From an uncultured delta proteobacterium (GTDB lineage Bacteria; Desulfobacterota; Desulfovibrionia; Desulfovibrionales; Desulfovibrionaceae), in NCBI GenBank assembly GCA_903843965.1, contig CAIMRY010000008.1, positions 124,001-188,000 of the forward strand: a DNA stretch of 64,000 nt, read 5' to 3'. Both the position numbers and the translations under genes were made by a program. The notes under the pieces were generated by a model that had not been told where the DNA came from, did no database searches, and saw only the letters and a list, made by a program, of their open reading frames with translations. Of the stretch, positions 52,491 through 61,575 are shown piece after piece; the stretch's first letter is position 1, and each line of letters begins with the position of its first letter.

Positions 52491-55199
52491 CTACTTCTGG
52501 CCGCGCCTGGCGCGATGCGGCGGGAAGTTCGCCAAAACGTCGTCACCTATCGACTGCATGGTGCTCTTGGCAAGCTCCAATTGCTTTTCCCGTGTTGTGG
52601 CCTCGCCGTCCACCAGGGCCGCGCGCACCTTATTCAGGATGTGGGCGAACACGGGCCCGCTTTGCAGGCCGAGTGACTTCAGGTCATCGCCGTCGATGAA
52701 CAGCTCCTGGGTGCGCATGCGCGTGAGGAACAACGAGATGTTCTTGCGGATGGCCTCGCGGCGGCTGCGGGCCATGAGGAAGAGCACGGCCTCCACCGGC
52801 AGGGGGGCCAGGGTGAAGTAGATCTCGCTTAAGGCCGACTGGCCTTCCTGCCAGACCATGAGCCTGGCCAGGGCATCGCCCAGCAGGTCGCGCTGGGCCA
52901 GGAACTCGCGCTGCTCGCGCTCCGGGTAGCGCAGCCGTCGGCACACCAGCTCCAGCTGGTCGCGCTCCAGGCCCATGGTCAGGCCCAGCATGAACAGCCG
53001 CCAGGAGTTGGCCTTTGGCTCCAGGTACAGCAGCTTGTACCAGGTGTGGACCTTGTGCACTTCGCTCAAGACGCGCATGCGGTCGGCGTCGAGCGCCAAC
53101 AGCGGGTGGATGGCCGCCATGAGCTTGAGTTCATGTAGACGATTCAAGCATTCCAGGACGTTGTCCTCATCCATGATCAACTGAAGCTCATGGGTCAATC
53201 GCGCGCCGGAGAGCTTGTGGAACAGCTTCAGCTGCACGGCGTTCTTGATGAGCCGGTGGGTCTGGCCGTCGATGCGGAAGTTGAAGCGCTGCTCGAAGCG
53301 GATGGCCCGCAGGATGCGCGTGGGGTCTTCCACGAAACTCAAGGAGTGCAGGACGCGGATGATCTTTTCCTTGATGTCGCGCTGGGCGCCGAAAAAGTCC
53401 ATGAGCTGGCCGAAGTCGCCCGGATTGAGCTGCAAAGCCAGGGCGTTGACCGTGAAGTCGCGGCGGTACAGGTCCATCTTGATGGACGAGAGTTCCACCG
53501 TGGGCAGGGCCGTGGGGTATTCGTAGTATTCCAGCCGGGCCGTGGCCACGTCGATGCGCTGGCCGTCCGGGAAGACCACAACAGCGGTCTTGAACTTCAA
53601 GTGTTCCTTGACCCGGCCCTGGCGCAGGGCGGCCAGCTCCCGCGCGAATTGGATGCCGTCGCCCTCCACAACAAGGTCGATGTCCAGGTTGGGTCGGGCG
53701 ATGAGGATGTCGCGCACGAAGCCGCCCACGGCATAGACCTTGTACCCCAGCTGCTGGCCCAGGTGCCCGGCCTGCTCCAGCAGGGCGATGACCGAGCCGG
53801 GCAGGCGGGTGCGCATCACCGGCCGGATGTTGCGCTCCTTCTTGCGGTCCGGCAGCACCACCTCGGAGATCCGCGCCGACTGCTCGACCATCTGGTTCAC
53901 CAGGTCCGTGCGCGTGACCACGCCCACGACCTCATCGCTCCGGATCACCGGCAAGAGCCGCTGGCGCTTGCCGATGATGATCTCCATGACCTGATACAGG
54001 TCCGCCTCCGGGGCCAGCTGCGCGTAGTCGGACAGCATGTACACGCCCAGGGCGGCTTCGCCCAGGCCATGGCTCAGGGCCTTGTCCGCGATCTTGCGCT
54101 CCATGAGCCCCACGCAGCGCATGCTCCCCGGTTCCACCACGGGCACGCCCTTGAGGCCGAAGCGCGTCATCAGCTCGGCCGCGTCGGACATGCTGCGGTT
54201 GGACTCGATGACCACGGGCGGCGTGGACATGAGCGTGGCCGCCACCAGCTGGGGGTTGATGTGCGAGTAAAGCAGGGCCAAAAGCTCGTCGCGCACCTGG
54301 CTTAAGGTCTTGTCCTTGATGGTGGCCGAGGCCGCGTAGGCGTGCCCGCCGCCGCCGAAAAAGGTGCAGATATGCCCCACGTTGACCTCGGCGGTGCGGG
54401 AGCGCGCCACCAGGTGGATGCGGTCGTTCATGCGGCCAAGGGCGAACATCACCCGGACATTCTCCATGTCAATGTACTTATGCACCAGGTACGCGAAGTC
54501 GCTGATGAAGTCTTCGGTGCTGACCTCGGCGATGACGACCTCGATGCCGTGGAAGTCGTGGATCTTGGCCGATTCGATAAGCGCGCTTAGGATGGTGATC
54601 TGTTCCGAGGACATGTCGCGCGCCAAAAGGTCGGAGATGACGTCCAGGTCCATGCCGTTCTTGCGCAGCCAGGCTGCGGCGCTGAAGTCCTCCGGCGTGG
54701 TGGAGGCGAAGCTGAAGGAGCCCGTGTCCTCGAAGATGCCCAGGCCAAGGACCGTGGCCTCCTCGATGTTGGGGACCACATCCTTGGCGATCATCTCGTG
54801 CACGAGGATGGTGGTGGTGGAGCCCCAGGACTCCACGCGGGAGAAATCGGCCTTGAGGTCCTCGTCGGTGTCCGGGTGGTGGTCGTAGACATGGATCTGG
54901 ATGCCCGGCAGGTCCAGCAGGGGCGCGATGTGCGGCAGGCGGGACTTCTGCCGGGTGTCCACAACCACCAACAGCTCCACGGCCTCGGGGTCGATGTCTT
55001 TGAAGTGCTTGAAATTGAAGAGATAGGTCGTGCTCTGGATGTAGAAGTTGCGCAGGTTCTTTTCCTGGCTGCCGGGAAAGATGAGCGTTGCGTCGGGGTA
55101 CAGGCGGCTGGCCGCGATCATGGCCGCCAGGGCGTCAAAGTCCGCGTTGGCATGGGCCGTGATGACCGTGCGCGCCTGGATCAGTACGGGTTTGTTCAC
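52491..55199 (-). CDS. DHH-CBS-poly(A) polymerase/tRNA nucleotidyltransferase fusion
   Basis: A 902-residue multidomain protein. Residues about 1-310 are a DHH/DHHA1 phosphoesterase domain (HANADFDALAA, VVVDTR, YDHHPDTD and GGGGHAYAAS). About 318-440 are a CBS pair. From about 490 there is a class II nucleotidyltransferase head (VYAVGGFVRDILIARPNLDIDLVVEG), then the neck RDFTVNALAL and FVEDPTRILRAIRFEQR. This long architecture is known for A-adding tRNA enzymes in Aquifex- and Geobacter-like bacteria, where a separate CC-adding enzyme exists. It starts at GTG, overlapping the xerD stop (GTGA). Confidence 0.92.
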   Translation of the reverse strand: MNKPVLIQARTVITAHANADFDALAAMIAASRLYPDATLIFPGSQEKNLRNFYIQSTTYLFNFKHFKDIDPEAVELLVVVDTRQKSRLPHIAPLLDLPGIQIHVYDHHPDTDEDLKADFSRVESWGSTTTILVHEMIAKDVVPNIEEATVLGLGIFEDTGSFSFASTTPEDFSAAAWLRKNGMDLDVISDLLARDMSSEQITILSALIESAKIHDFHGIEVVIAEVSTEDFISDFAYLVHKYIDMENVRVMFALGRMNDRIHLVARSRTAEVNVGHICTFFGGGGHAYAASATIKDKTLSQVRDELLALLYSHINPQLVAATLMSTPPVVIESNRSMSDAAELMTRFGLKGVPVVEPGSMRCVGLMERKIADKALSHGLGEAALGVYMLSDYAQLAPEADLYQVMEIIIGKRQRLLPVIRSDEVVGVVTRTDLVNQMVEQSARISEVVLPDRKKERNIRPVMRTRLPGSVIALLEQAGHLGQQLGYKVYAVGGFVRDILIARPNLDIDLVVEGDGIQFARELAALRQGRVKEHLKFKTAVVVFPDGQRIDVATARLEYYEYPTALPTVELSSIKMDLYRRDFTVNALALQLNPGDFGQLMDFFGAQRDIKEKIIRVLHSLSFVEDPTRILRAIRFEQRFNFRIDGQTHRLIKNAVQLKLFHKLSGARLTHELQLIMDEDNVLECLNRLHELKLMAAIHPLLALDADRMRVLSEVHKVHTWYKLLYLEPKANSWRLFMLGLTMGLERDQLELVCRRLRYPEREQREFLAQRDLLGDALARLMVWQEGQSALSEIYFTLAPLPVEAVLFLMARSRREAIRKNISLFLTRMRTQELFIDGDDLKSLGLQSGPVFAHILNKVRAALVDGEATTREKQLELAKSTMQSIGDDVLANFPPHRARRGQK

Positions 55200-56140
55200 G
55201 TTTTCGTCTCCGCCGCAAGCGGCGGCAGGCCCCCGTTGGAGCGTGGGTGGTACTGTTCGTGGATGCGCATGAGCCGACCGGACTGGATGTGGGTGTAGAT
55301 CTCGGTGGCGTTGATGGACGCGTGCCCGAGCAGGATCTGCACGGTGCGCAGGTCGGCCCCGCCTTCAAGCAGGTGCGTGGCGAAGGAGTGGCGGAAGGTG
55401 TGCGGCGAGATGCTGCGCCGGATGTCCGCCGCCTCGGCGTAGCGCTTGACCAGCTTCCACACGCCCTGGCGCGTCAGGCCCTGGCCGGAGCGGTTCAGGA
55501 AGATCTGCTTCTGCACGGGCTTGAACGCGGCGCGCTTGTGCTCCAGGTAGTCGCAGAGCAGGCGCTGGGCGGCATAGTGCACGGGCACCAGGCGCTCCTT
55601 GGCCCGCTTGCCGAAGACGCGCAGGATGCCGGTCTGGGCGTCGAAGTCGCCCAGCACGAGGCCGATGAGCTCGGAGATGCGCAGGCCGCAGGCGTACAAG
55701 AGCTCCAGCATGACCCGGTCGCGGAAGCCCAGGGCCGTGCCTGGGTCCGGCTGCTGGAGCAGGCGGTCCATCTCGGCCAGGGTCAAAAATTCCGGGAGCT
55801 GGGCCGGGAGTTTGGGGCTTTCCAGCAGGACCGAGGGGTCCTCGGCCAGCAGCCCGGCCTGGACCGCAAAGGCGAACAGCCCGCGCACGCTGGACAGGTG
55901 CCTGGCCAGGCTGGTGGCCGCCATTTTCCGGGCGCGCAGGTGGGTCAGGAACAGGAACAGGTGCCGCTGGGTGCAGGTTTCCAGGCTGGCGCCGATGGTG
56001 TCGAGGAAGGCGAGCAGGGCGGAAATGTCGGCTGCGTAAGCCTGGGTGGTGTTTTCAGACAGACCGCGAACCACAACAAGGTGTTCGAGGTAGCGGTCGG
56101 CAACCGGGTGCGAGGCGTATGGGCTGGCGTCGTCAAACAT
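55196..56140 (-). CDS. xerD: Tyrosine recombinase XerD
   Basis: Resolves chromosome dimers at dif with XerC and FtsK. The 314 residues have an N-terminal SAM-like DNA-binding domain and the catalytic set Arg154 (ACGLRISEL), Lys179, His247-x-x-Arg250 (SPHTFRHSF), His273 (LLGHAS) and Tyr282 (EIYTHI). SPKLPAQLPEFL and the ending EQYHPR favour XerD over XerC. ATG 56138-56140 follows GGTGAG; a GTG three codons earlier is possible. Confidence 0.9.
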   Translation of the reverse strand: MFDDASPYASHPVADRYLEHLVVVRGLSENTTQAYAADISALLAFLDTIGASLETCTQRHLFLFLTHLRARKMAATSLARHLSSVRGLFAFAVQAGLLAEDPSVLLESPKLPAQLPEFLTLAEMDRLLQQPDPGTALGFRDRVMLELLYACGLRISELIGLVLGDFDAQTGILRVFGKRAKERLVPVHYAAQRLLCDYLEHKRAAFKPVQKQIFLNRSGQGLTRQGVWKLVKRYAEAADIRRSISPHTFRHSFATHLLEGGADLRTVQILLGHASINATEIYTHIQSGRLMRIHEQYHPRSNGGLPPLAAETKT

Positions 56141-56352
56141 TATGCTCACCGGATCATCACGGTCAATCGGGGCAGGGGAGTCTGCTCCGTCTTGAGTTCG
56201 GGCCTGTGCCGGCCCAAAAGTCTCAACCGGAAACTAAACGTTTTCTCGGCCCCCGGCAAGAGCGGTCGACCCCGCGCGCCAGGTCTGGGAGTTGGTCCGG
56301 GCGTTGGCCCTGATGTCGCCCGGGCCGCCACAGGCGACCGGCACACGCCAGA

Positions 56353-56382
56353 TTGACAGAAGCGGGGCCGAACAATTACACA
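56353..56382 (+). promoter_or_regulatory. Candidate promoter for dapL
   Basis: Perfect -35 TTGACA (56353-56358), 18-bp spacer and a weak -10 TACACA (56377-56382), 31 bp before the start codon. The rest of the 273-bp xerD/dapL gap is GC-rich, with a short 12-nt pattern near 56291-56326. Confidence 0.4.
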
Positions 56383-56413
56383 GGCGTTTCCAATCGCACC
56401 AAAGGAGCACTTT

Positions 56414-57580
56414 ATGCCTGATTTCCAGCTTGCACAGCGCCTTGCGAGCCTGCCCCCGTATCTGTTCGCCGCCATTGACAAGGCCAAGGAGGAAGTCCGC
56501 GCCAAGGGCCTGGACATCATCAGCCTGGGCATCGGCGATCCCGACCTGCCCACCCCGGACTTCATCATCGACGCCCTGTGCGCTGCCGCGCGCAAGCCCG
56601 AGAACCACCAGTACCCGTCCTACGTCGGTTTGCTGTCCTTCCGCCAAGCCGTGGCCGACTGGTACCTGCGCCGTTTCGGCGTCGCGCTCGACCCGAACAA
56701 TGAGGTCGTGAGCCTCATCGGCTCCAAAGAGGGCATCGCGCACTTCCCGCTGGCCTTCGTCAATCCCGGCGACCTGGTGCTCATCGCCACGCCCAACTAT
56801 CCGGTCTACGGCGTGACCACGGAGTTCGTGGGCGGCGTGCCCATGTACCTGCCGCTGACCGACGAGAATGACTTTTTGCCCGACCTGGACGCCATCGACA
56901 ACGACACCTGGAAGCGGGCCAAGGCCATCTACGTCAACTACCCGAACAACCCCACGGCGGCCATGGCCCCGCGCTCGTTTTATGAGAAACTTATAGCCAA
57001 GGCGCTGGAATTTGAAGTCATCGTGGTGCACGACGCGGCCTACACCGAGATGTACTTCAACGAGGCCAACAAGCCGCTGTCGATCCTGGAGATCCCCGGC
57101 GGACGCGAGGTGGCCATCGAGTTCCACTCCCTGTCCAAGACCTACAACATGACCGGCTGGCGCATCGGCATGGCCGTGGGCAACGCCTCGTTGGTCAAGG
57201 GCCTGGGCAAGGTGAAGGAAAATATGGACTCCGGCATCTTCCAGGCCGTGCAGGAAGCTGGTATCGTGGCCCTGAACCAGGGCGACCCGTACACCGCAGA
57301 GCTGCGCGGCATCTACCGCGAGCGGCGCGACGTGGTCATCGAGGCCCTCAAGAAGGCGGGCATATCCTGCCGCGTGCCCGAGGCCACCTTCTATGTATGG
57401 TCCAAGGTTCCCCAGGGCATCAGCTCTTCGGACTTCGTGACCAAGGTTCTGAAACAGACCGGCGTGGTGACCACCCCGGGCAACGGCTTTGGCGTTCCGG
57501 GCGAGGGCTATTTCCGCATCTCGCTCACGGTGAACACGGATCGACTGAAGGAGGCGGTGTTACGGATTTCCCAACTCTAA
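56414..57580 (+). CDS. dapL: LL-diaminopimelate aminotransferase
   Basis: Converts tetrahydrodipicolinate directly to LL-diaminopimelate with glutamate, bypassing the acylated intermediates. The 388 residues are a fold-type I aminotransferase: SLGIGDPDLPTP (37-48), PNYPVYG, YVNYPNNPT (173-181), HDAAYTEMYF and the PLP lysine in SLSKTYNMTGWRIG (Lys242). Length and the GIGDPDLPTP start match DapL. Together with lysA it gives the aminotransferase route to lysine and peptidoglycan, known in Desulfovibrio. AAAGGAG precedes the ATG. Its 3' end overlaps folK. Confidence 0.92.
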   Translation: MPDFQLAQRLASLPPYLFAAIDKAKEEVRAKGLDIISLGIGDPDLPTPDFIIDALCAAARKPENHQYPSYVGLLSFRQAVADWYLRRFGVALDPNNEVVSLIGSKEGIAHFPLAFVNPGDLVLIATPNYPVYGVTTEFVGGVPMYLPLTDENDFLPDLDAIDNDTWKRAKAIYVNYPNNPTAAMAPRSFYEKLIAKALEFEVIVVHDAAYTEMYFNEANKPLSILEIPGGREVAIEFHSLSKTYNMTGWRIGMAVGNASLVKGLGKVKENMDSGIFQAVQEAGIVALNQGDPYTAELRGIYRERRDVVIEALKKAGISCRVPEATFYVWSKVPQGISSSDFVTKVLKQTGVVTTPGNGFGVPGEGYFRISLTVNTDRLKEAVLRISQL

Positions 57581-58080
57581 CCACCTATGTCGCGCTGGGC
57601 GCTAACATCGGCGACCCCGAGGCGAACATCAACGAGGCCCTGGCCCTGCTGGAGAACTACGGACACGACATCAGTTATGAGGCCCAGTCCGAGATCTACC
57701 GCACCGAGCCCCAGGGCCAGGTCAAGGACCAGCCCTGGTTTTACAACGCTGTGGTGCGCCTGCAGGTGGCCTCGGATGTCTGGGCACCGGCTGGGCTGTT
57801 GTCCACGCTGCAAGCCATCGAGACCCAGATGGGCCGCATGCATGGCGGAACCGCGGGCGGCCCGCGCGTCATCGACCTGGATCTGCTGATGTACGGCGAC
57901 ACGGAGATGGAGTCGGACTACCTGACCCTGCCGCACCCGCGCATGCTGGAGCGCGCCTTTGTGCTCGTGCCCCTGCGCGACGTGGCCCCGAAGCTGGTGT
58001 TCAAGGATGGCCGCAACATCGACCAGGTGCTGGCAGGGCTTGCATATACCCTGGACGGCCAGACCATAACGCAGAAATAG
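57562..58080 (+). CDS. folK: 2-amino-4-hydroxy-6-hydroxymethyldihydropteridine pyrophosphokinase, start codon unclear
   Basis: Folate pathway enzyme that pyrophosphorylates hydroxymethyldihydropterin. The frame shows YVALGANIGDPEANI, YRTEPQGQVKDQPWFYNAVV, GRMHGGTAGGPRVIDLDLLMYGD and LPHPRMLERAFVLVPL, all classical. The anomaly is the start: after AAGGAGG (57548-57554, inside dapL) no ATG, GTG or TTG occurs in this frame before the conserved core. The codon at best spacing is ACG (57562). The next upstream canonical start, ATG 57397, would overlap dapL by 184 bp. I place the start provisionally at 57562. Confidence 0.85.
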   Translation, partial: TDFPTLTTYVALGANIGDPEANINEALALLENYGHDISYEAQSEIYRTEPQGQVKDQPWFYNAVVRLQVASDVWAPAGLLSTLQAIETQMGRMHGGTAGGPRVIDLDLLMYGDTEMESDYLTLPHPRMLERAFVLVPLRDVAPKLVFKDGRNIDQVLAGLAYTLDGQTITQK

Positions 58081-58142
58081 GCACCCCAAGCAGGGCGTTC
58101 GCGCGCCCGCAACAAGCCAGCCTGAACAGGAGGCGTCGGAAC

Positions 58143-58421
58143 ATGACCAAGCTGCTTATCGCCATCATCTGCGGATTTGTCGTGTGGAAGCTCTTCATGG
58201 GCGACAAACGCTACAAGCAGAACAAGTCTGAAGAAAAGACAGAGAATCTCAAGGCCTCCGGAGAAATGGTCAGGGACCCTGTTTGCGGGGCCTATGTTTC
58301 CAAAAACAGCGACATCCGCGTGCGTCAGGGCGACGTGGTCCTCAACTTCTGCTCCTACGATTGCCGCGAGACCTACCTTAAGCGCATCCAGGGTCCGGGA
58401 GAGGGCGACGGCCAGGCCTGA
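58143..58421 (+). CDS. Membrane-anchored TRASH/YHS-type metal-binding small protein
   Basis: A 92-residue protein with an N-terminal membrane helix (TKLLIAIICGFVVWKLFM, 2-19), a charged linker, then a TRASH/YHS-like fold: MVRDPVCGAYV followed by FCSYDCRETYL, giving three cysteines (C-x(n)-C-x3-C) suited to a single metal ion. Similar small proteins in sulfate reducers are annotated loosely as metallothionein-like. AGGAGG precedes the ATG. Metal sensing, storage or delivery at the membrane is inferred. It lies between folK and the transaldolase. Confidence 0.8.
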   Translation: MTKLLIAIICGFVVWKLFMGDKRYKQNKSEEKTENLKASGEMVRDPVCGAYVSKNSDIRVRQGDVVLNFCSYDCRETYLKRIQGPGEGDGQA

Positions 58422-58461
58422 TTTATTTCTCACCAGTGCACGAAGCCCCTCGGGAGGCTGC

Positions 58462-59100
58462 ATGAAAATCTTTCTCGACACGGCGAACATCGAGCAGATC
58501 CGTCAGGCCAATGCCCTGGGCGCCATTGAAGGGGTGACCACCAATCCGAGCCTGTTGTCCAAGGAGCAGGGGGACTGGAAAAAGATCATCCGCCAGATCT
58601 GCAAGGAGATCGACGGGCCGGTGAGCGTCGAGGTTATCGCCACGGAATCACCGGCCATGCTGGCCGAAGCGCGTGATCTGGTGAAGATCGCCCCGAACAT
58701 CGTGGTTAAAGTTCCAGTAACGCTTGAGGGTTTGAAGACAATCAAGGAGCTGCACCTGCGCGGCATCGAGACCAACGCCACGCTGGTGTTCTCCGCGAAC
58801 CAGGCGCTGCTGGCGGCCAAGGCCGGGGCCACGTATGTCAGCCCGTTCATCGGCCGGCTCGACGACATCGGCCAGGACGGCATGCAGCTCGTCCAGGACC
58901 TTATGTCCATCTTCCGCAACTATGATTTGCCCACACAGGTGCTGGCGGCCAGCATCCGCAACAGCAGCCATTTCTTCCAGGCGGCGCTGCTCGGGGCCGA
59001 CGCCATTACAATCCCGCTTGGCGTTTTGTTCGAACTTGTCAGGCATCCGCTCACAGACAGCGGTCTGGCCAAGTTTCTGGCCGACTGGGCCAAGAAGTAA
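58462..59100 (+). CDS. Transaldolase / fructose-6-phosphate aldolase family protein
   Basis: Small-type transaldolase of 212 residues starting KIFLDTANIEQIRQAN, with GVTTNPSLL (24-32), the Schiff-base lysine in NIVVKVPVT (Lys83) and ASIRNSSHF. It transfers dihydroxyacetone units in the non-oxidative pentose phosphate pathway, or acts as a fructose-6-phosphate aldolase (FSA); the two are hard to separate by sequence. GGGAGG precedes ATG 58462. Confidence 0.93.
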   Translation: MKIFLDTANIEQIRQANALGAIEGVTTNPSLLSKEQGDWKKIIRQICKEIDGPVSVEVIATESPAMLAEARDLVKIAPNIVVKVPVTLEGLKTIKELHLRGIETNATLVFSANQALLAAKAGATYVSPFIGRLDDIGQDGMQLVQDLMSIFRNYDLPTQVLAASIRNSSHFFQAALLGADAITIPLGVLFELVRHPLTDSGLAKFLADWAKK

Positions 59101-59296
59101 CAACCAGCCGGGCGGCTCCAGGGCCACCCCCGGCGCAACCGCTTCTTGTCTCATAATGTAAATTATGTAAACTTTGCAATGTGGCGAATGGCCCTTCTTC
59201 TTTCTATGGTGCGTATTTTGTGGCGCGAAAGCCTGTGTCTGTTGCAACCCTGACCGCCTTGAGCCCAAGGCGAGATGCTTTTAGAGGCGAACCAGC

Positions 59297-61540
59297 ATGT
59301 CGAACCATTCCCGCGTGACCGGAATCTCCGGCGCGATCGCGCTTTTCCCAGTGCTCCTGGTCCTGCTCCTGGTCCCGGATTCCTTGTTCGCGGCGCGAAA
59401 GGCCCCGGCAAAGGCCGTGAAAACAGCCAATGCCGACAGCCAGCCTGCGAACAAGGCCGCGCCAACCGACGCAGCCTTCGAGCAATGGCTGAAGAAATAC
59501 GGTGCCTATGACCGCATCGTGCTCCCGGAGCCCGAGCAACCCGGCCAGGACGGCGACGCCAACGCCTTGAAACGCGCCGAAGGGCTGATCATGCAGGGCT
59601 CGTCCCGGGAGGCCCTGGCGCTCATCGAGGCCCAGCCCGCCTTTGAAGACCCGGCGGTCGAGACGCAGCGGCTCTGGCTCGGCGCCCAGGCCCACCGCGC
59701 CCTCGGCGACGCTTACAAGGCCGTCATCTGGTACAGCCAGGCGGCCAAGCTCATGGACGCCAAGGCCATCAAGGAGCGGCTCGCCGCAGAACCCGGCCTG
59801 GAGCCCCTCTGGGTCGATGTGTGGCGCCGCCAGTTCTGGGCCTATGTGGGCGTCTCCTCGGCCTCCAGCGAGGCCCTGGAGGCCAATCTGCGCAGTTTGC
59901 TGGACCAGGCCGAAAGCGCCTGGGGCGCCCAGAACTTCTGGGTCAGATCCAAGGAGGCGCTGGCCCAGGCCACCCCTGATCCTTCGGATGAGCCTTCGGA
60001 CGAGGCGAAGGCTGATACAAAAGCTGAGCCCAAGGTCACGGCCAAGAAGCTGGTCAAGACCTCGGCCAAGGCCAAGAACGGACCGCTCAGCGTCACGGAT
60101 TCCGACCGCCAGCACATCGCCGAAGCCCTTTCCGCAGCCAGTCTGGAGGACTACGAGCACGCCCGGACCGCCCTGGCGGACCTGTCCGACGCGGCCCTCA
60201 AGGACTTCTGGCTGGCCATGGTCACCTTCATGGAGACCGGCAAGCCCCACGACACCAAGGTCCTGCGCGCAGCCGGATACGCCAAGGCCGCTGGGTTCTG
60301 GAGCGCCAACCTTCTGGCCCCCTTTGCCGCGAACCGCGAAATCTGGTTCCTGGGCAGCTCCAGCTCGGCTTCCTGGACGAAATTTCGCAACAATGTTTTA
60401 CAGTTGTCGAACAAGGACGCCCTTGGAACCGTGGACAAGGAGTTGCAGTCGCTCCTGCTGTCTGATGACATGTCGCGGCTGCTGCGGTCCCTCAAGTTCG
60501 TGCTGCTGGTTGAAAATGGCGACCTGGACGCCGCCCGCGAGACCTGGGAGGGCCTGGACAAGCGCAAGCTGCCCTTGAGCCTGCGCCTGGCCGGGGGCCT
60601 GCTCACCCAGGAGGACGTGAAGAACCTCCTGCCCCAGGAGATCGGCGCCGCCGCAAAGCTCGCACCTGCCCTGCGCAGCCTGCTGGCCGCTGGCGGCACA
60701 GGTTCGGCGCTCATCGCCGAGGCGCCCTTTTGGACCAAGGCCGAGGTTGGCCGCTCCGGCAACGTGAACAAGGTCTGGCCCCTGGACCGGCTGCTAGTCC
60801 TGGCCGACTGGCAGGCCCGCTGGGATGCCGCTCCTGGCCCAGAATTGGCCCGACGCTCGGCCTTTCTGTTCCCGGATACGGCCTACGGCTATGAATGTCT
60901 GACATACCTGACGGAAAAGGCCATTGAAGGGCGCTATTTCCAGTTAGCCGGGACCTACCTGCATAGAATGACGGATATGTCATCTGACAAAATTAGTCAA
61001 GCGACACGGCTGGGGTTGAAGGCTCGCATGGAGCGGGAGTCTGGCAAGGACGCCGAGGCCCTGGAGACCTACCGGGCCCTGACTGACCTTGGCGTGGACC
61101 TTCCCCCCAAGACGCGCCTGGACATGGCCACCTTCCTGCAGCTCAAGAACGACTTTGAGGGTGGCCGCAAGCAGCTGCTCATCCTGTGGGAACAGCGCGA
61201 GAGCCTGCCCAGGCCCATGCAGGCCGAAATCCTGTTCTGGCTGGGCGAAGGCGAACATTCCATGCGCAACTATGATGCCGCGTTGGACTTTTATCTACGT
61301 TTGGCTTACGAATACCCGAAAGAACCCATGTGGCCCACTGTGTCCATGTATCGGGCAGCCATGATTTATGAGCTCAAAGGCAATTTTGAGCCGGCGAAGA
61401 AGTTCTTGCGCGCTGTCATCGAGACGGCGGACACCAAAGAAGCCAAAGAGGCGGCGCGAAATCGCCTCAATGCCCTGGAGGCCAAGTCCGGGAGGCCGAC
61501 CTCGGCCAAGGACGGTCCAGAGGCCATCTATCCCTTCTAA
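59297..61540 (+). CDS. Exported TPR-containing protein
   Basis: The 747-residue product has a signal peptide (about 1-32, ending DSLFA), a Lys/Ala-rich low-complexity segment (about 33-55 and again 225-260), then mostly helical repeats. Recognisable TPR units near the C-terminus include AEILFWLGEGEHSMRNYDAALDF and YRAAMIYELKGNFEPAKKFL. That layout fits a periplasmic scaffold, as in outer-membrane assembly or cell-envelope complexes. No catalytic domain is visible. The 196-bp gap upstream is A/T-rich with two ATGTAAA copies (59156-59172). Confidence 0.8.
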   Translation: MSNHSRVTGISGAIALFPVLLVLLLVPDSLFAARKAPAKAVKTANADSQPANKAAPTDAAFEQWLKKYGAYDRIVLPEPEQPGQDGDANALKRAEGLIMQGSSREALALIEAQPAFEDPAVETQRLWLGAQAHRALGDAYKAVIWYSQAAKLMDAKAIKERLAAEPGLEPLWVDVWRRQFWAYVGVSSASSEALEANLRSLLDQAESAWGAQNFWVRSKEALAQATPDPSDEPSDEAKADTKAEPKVTAKKLVKTSAKAKNGPLSVTDSDRQHIAEALSAASLEDYEHARTALADLSDAALKDFWLAMVTFMETGKPHDTKVLRAAGYAKAAGFWSANLLAPFAANREIWFLGSSSSASWTKFRNNVLQLSNKDALGTVDKELQSLLLSDDMSRLLRSLKFVLLVENGDLDAARETWEGLDKRKLPLSLRLAGGLLTQEDVKNLLPQEIGAAAKLAPALRSLLAAGGTGSALIAEAPFWTKAEVGRSGNVNKVWPLDRLLVLADWQARWDAAPGPELARRSAFLFPDTAYGYECLTYLTEKAIEGRYFQLAGTYLHRMTDMSSDKISQATRLGLKARMERESGKDAEALETYRALTDLGVDLPPKTRLDMATFLQLKNDFEGGRKQLLILWEQRESLPRPMQAEILFWLGEGEHSMRNYDAALDFYLRLAYEYPKEPMWPTVSMYRAAMIYELKGNFEPAKKFLRAVIETADTKEAKEAARNRLNALEAKSGRPTSAKDGPEAIYPF
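59978..60037 (+). repeat. 12-nt tandem repeat in the TPR protein linker
   Basis: Five 12-nt units (starts 59978, 59990, 60002, 60014, 60026), the first two nearly identical, encode DPSD EPSD EAKA DTKA EPKV. Confidence 0.65.
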
Positions 61541-61575
61541 TGTGAAGCAACCTTAAAGCCCCAGGAGACGACAGC

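Noticed and set aside
55196-56140. Phage or transposon integrase
   Set aside because: Length, motif set and the HPR ending fit XerD, the neighbours are housekeeping genes, and there are no attachment-site repeats or phage genes.
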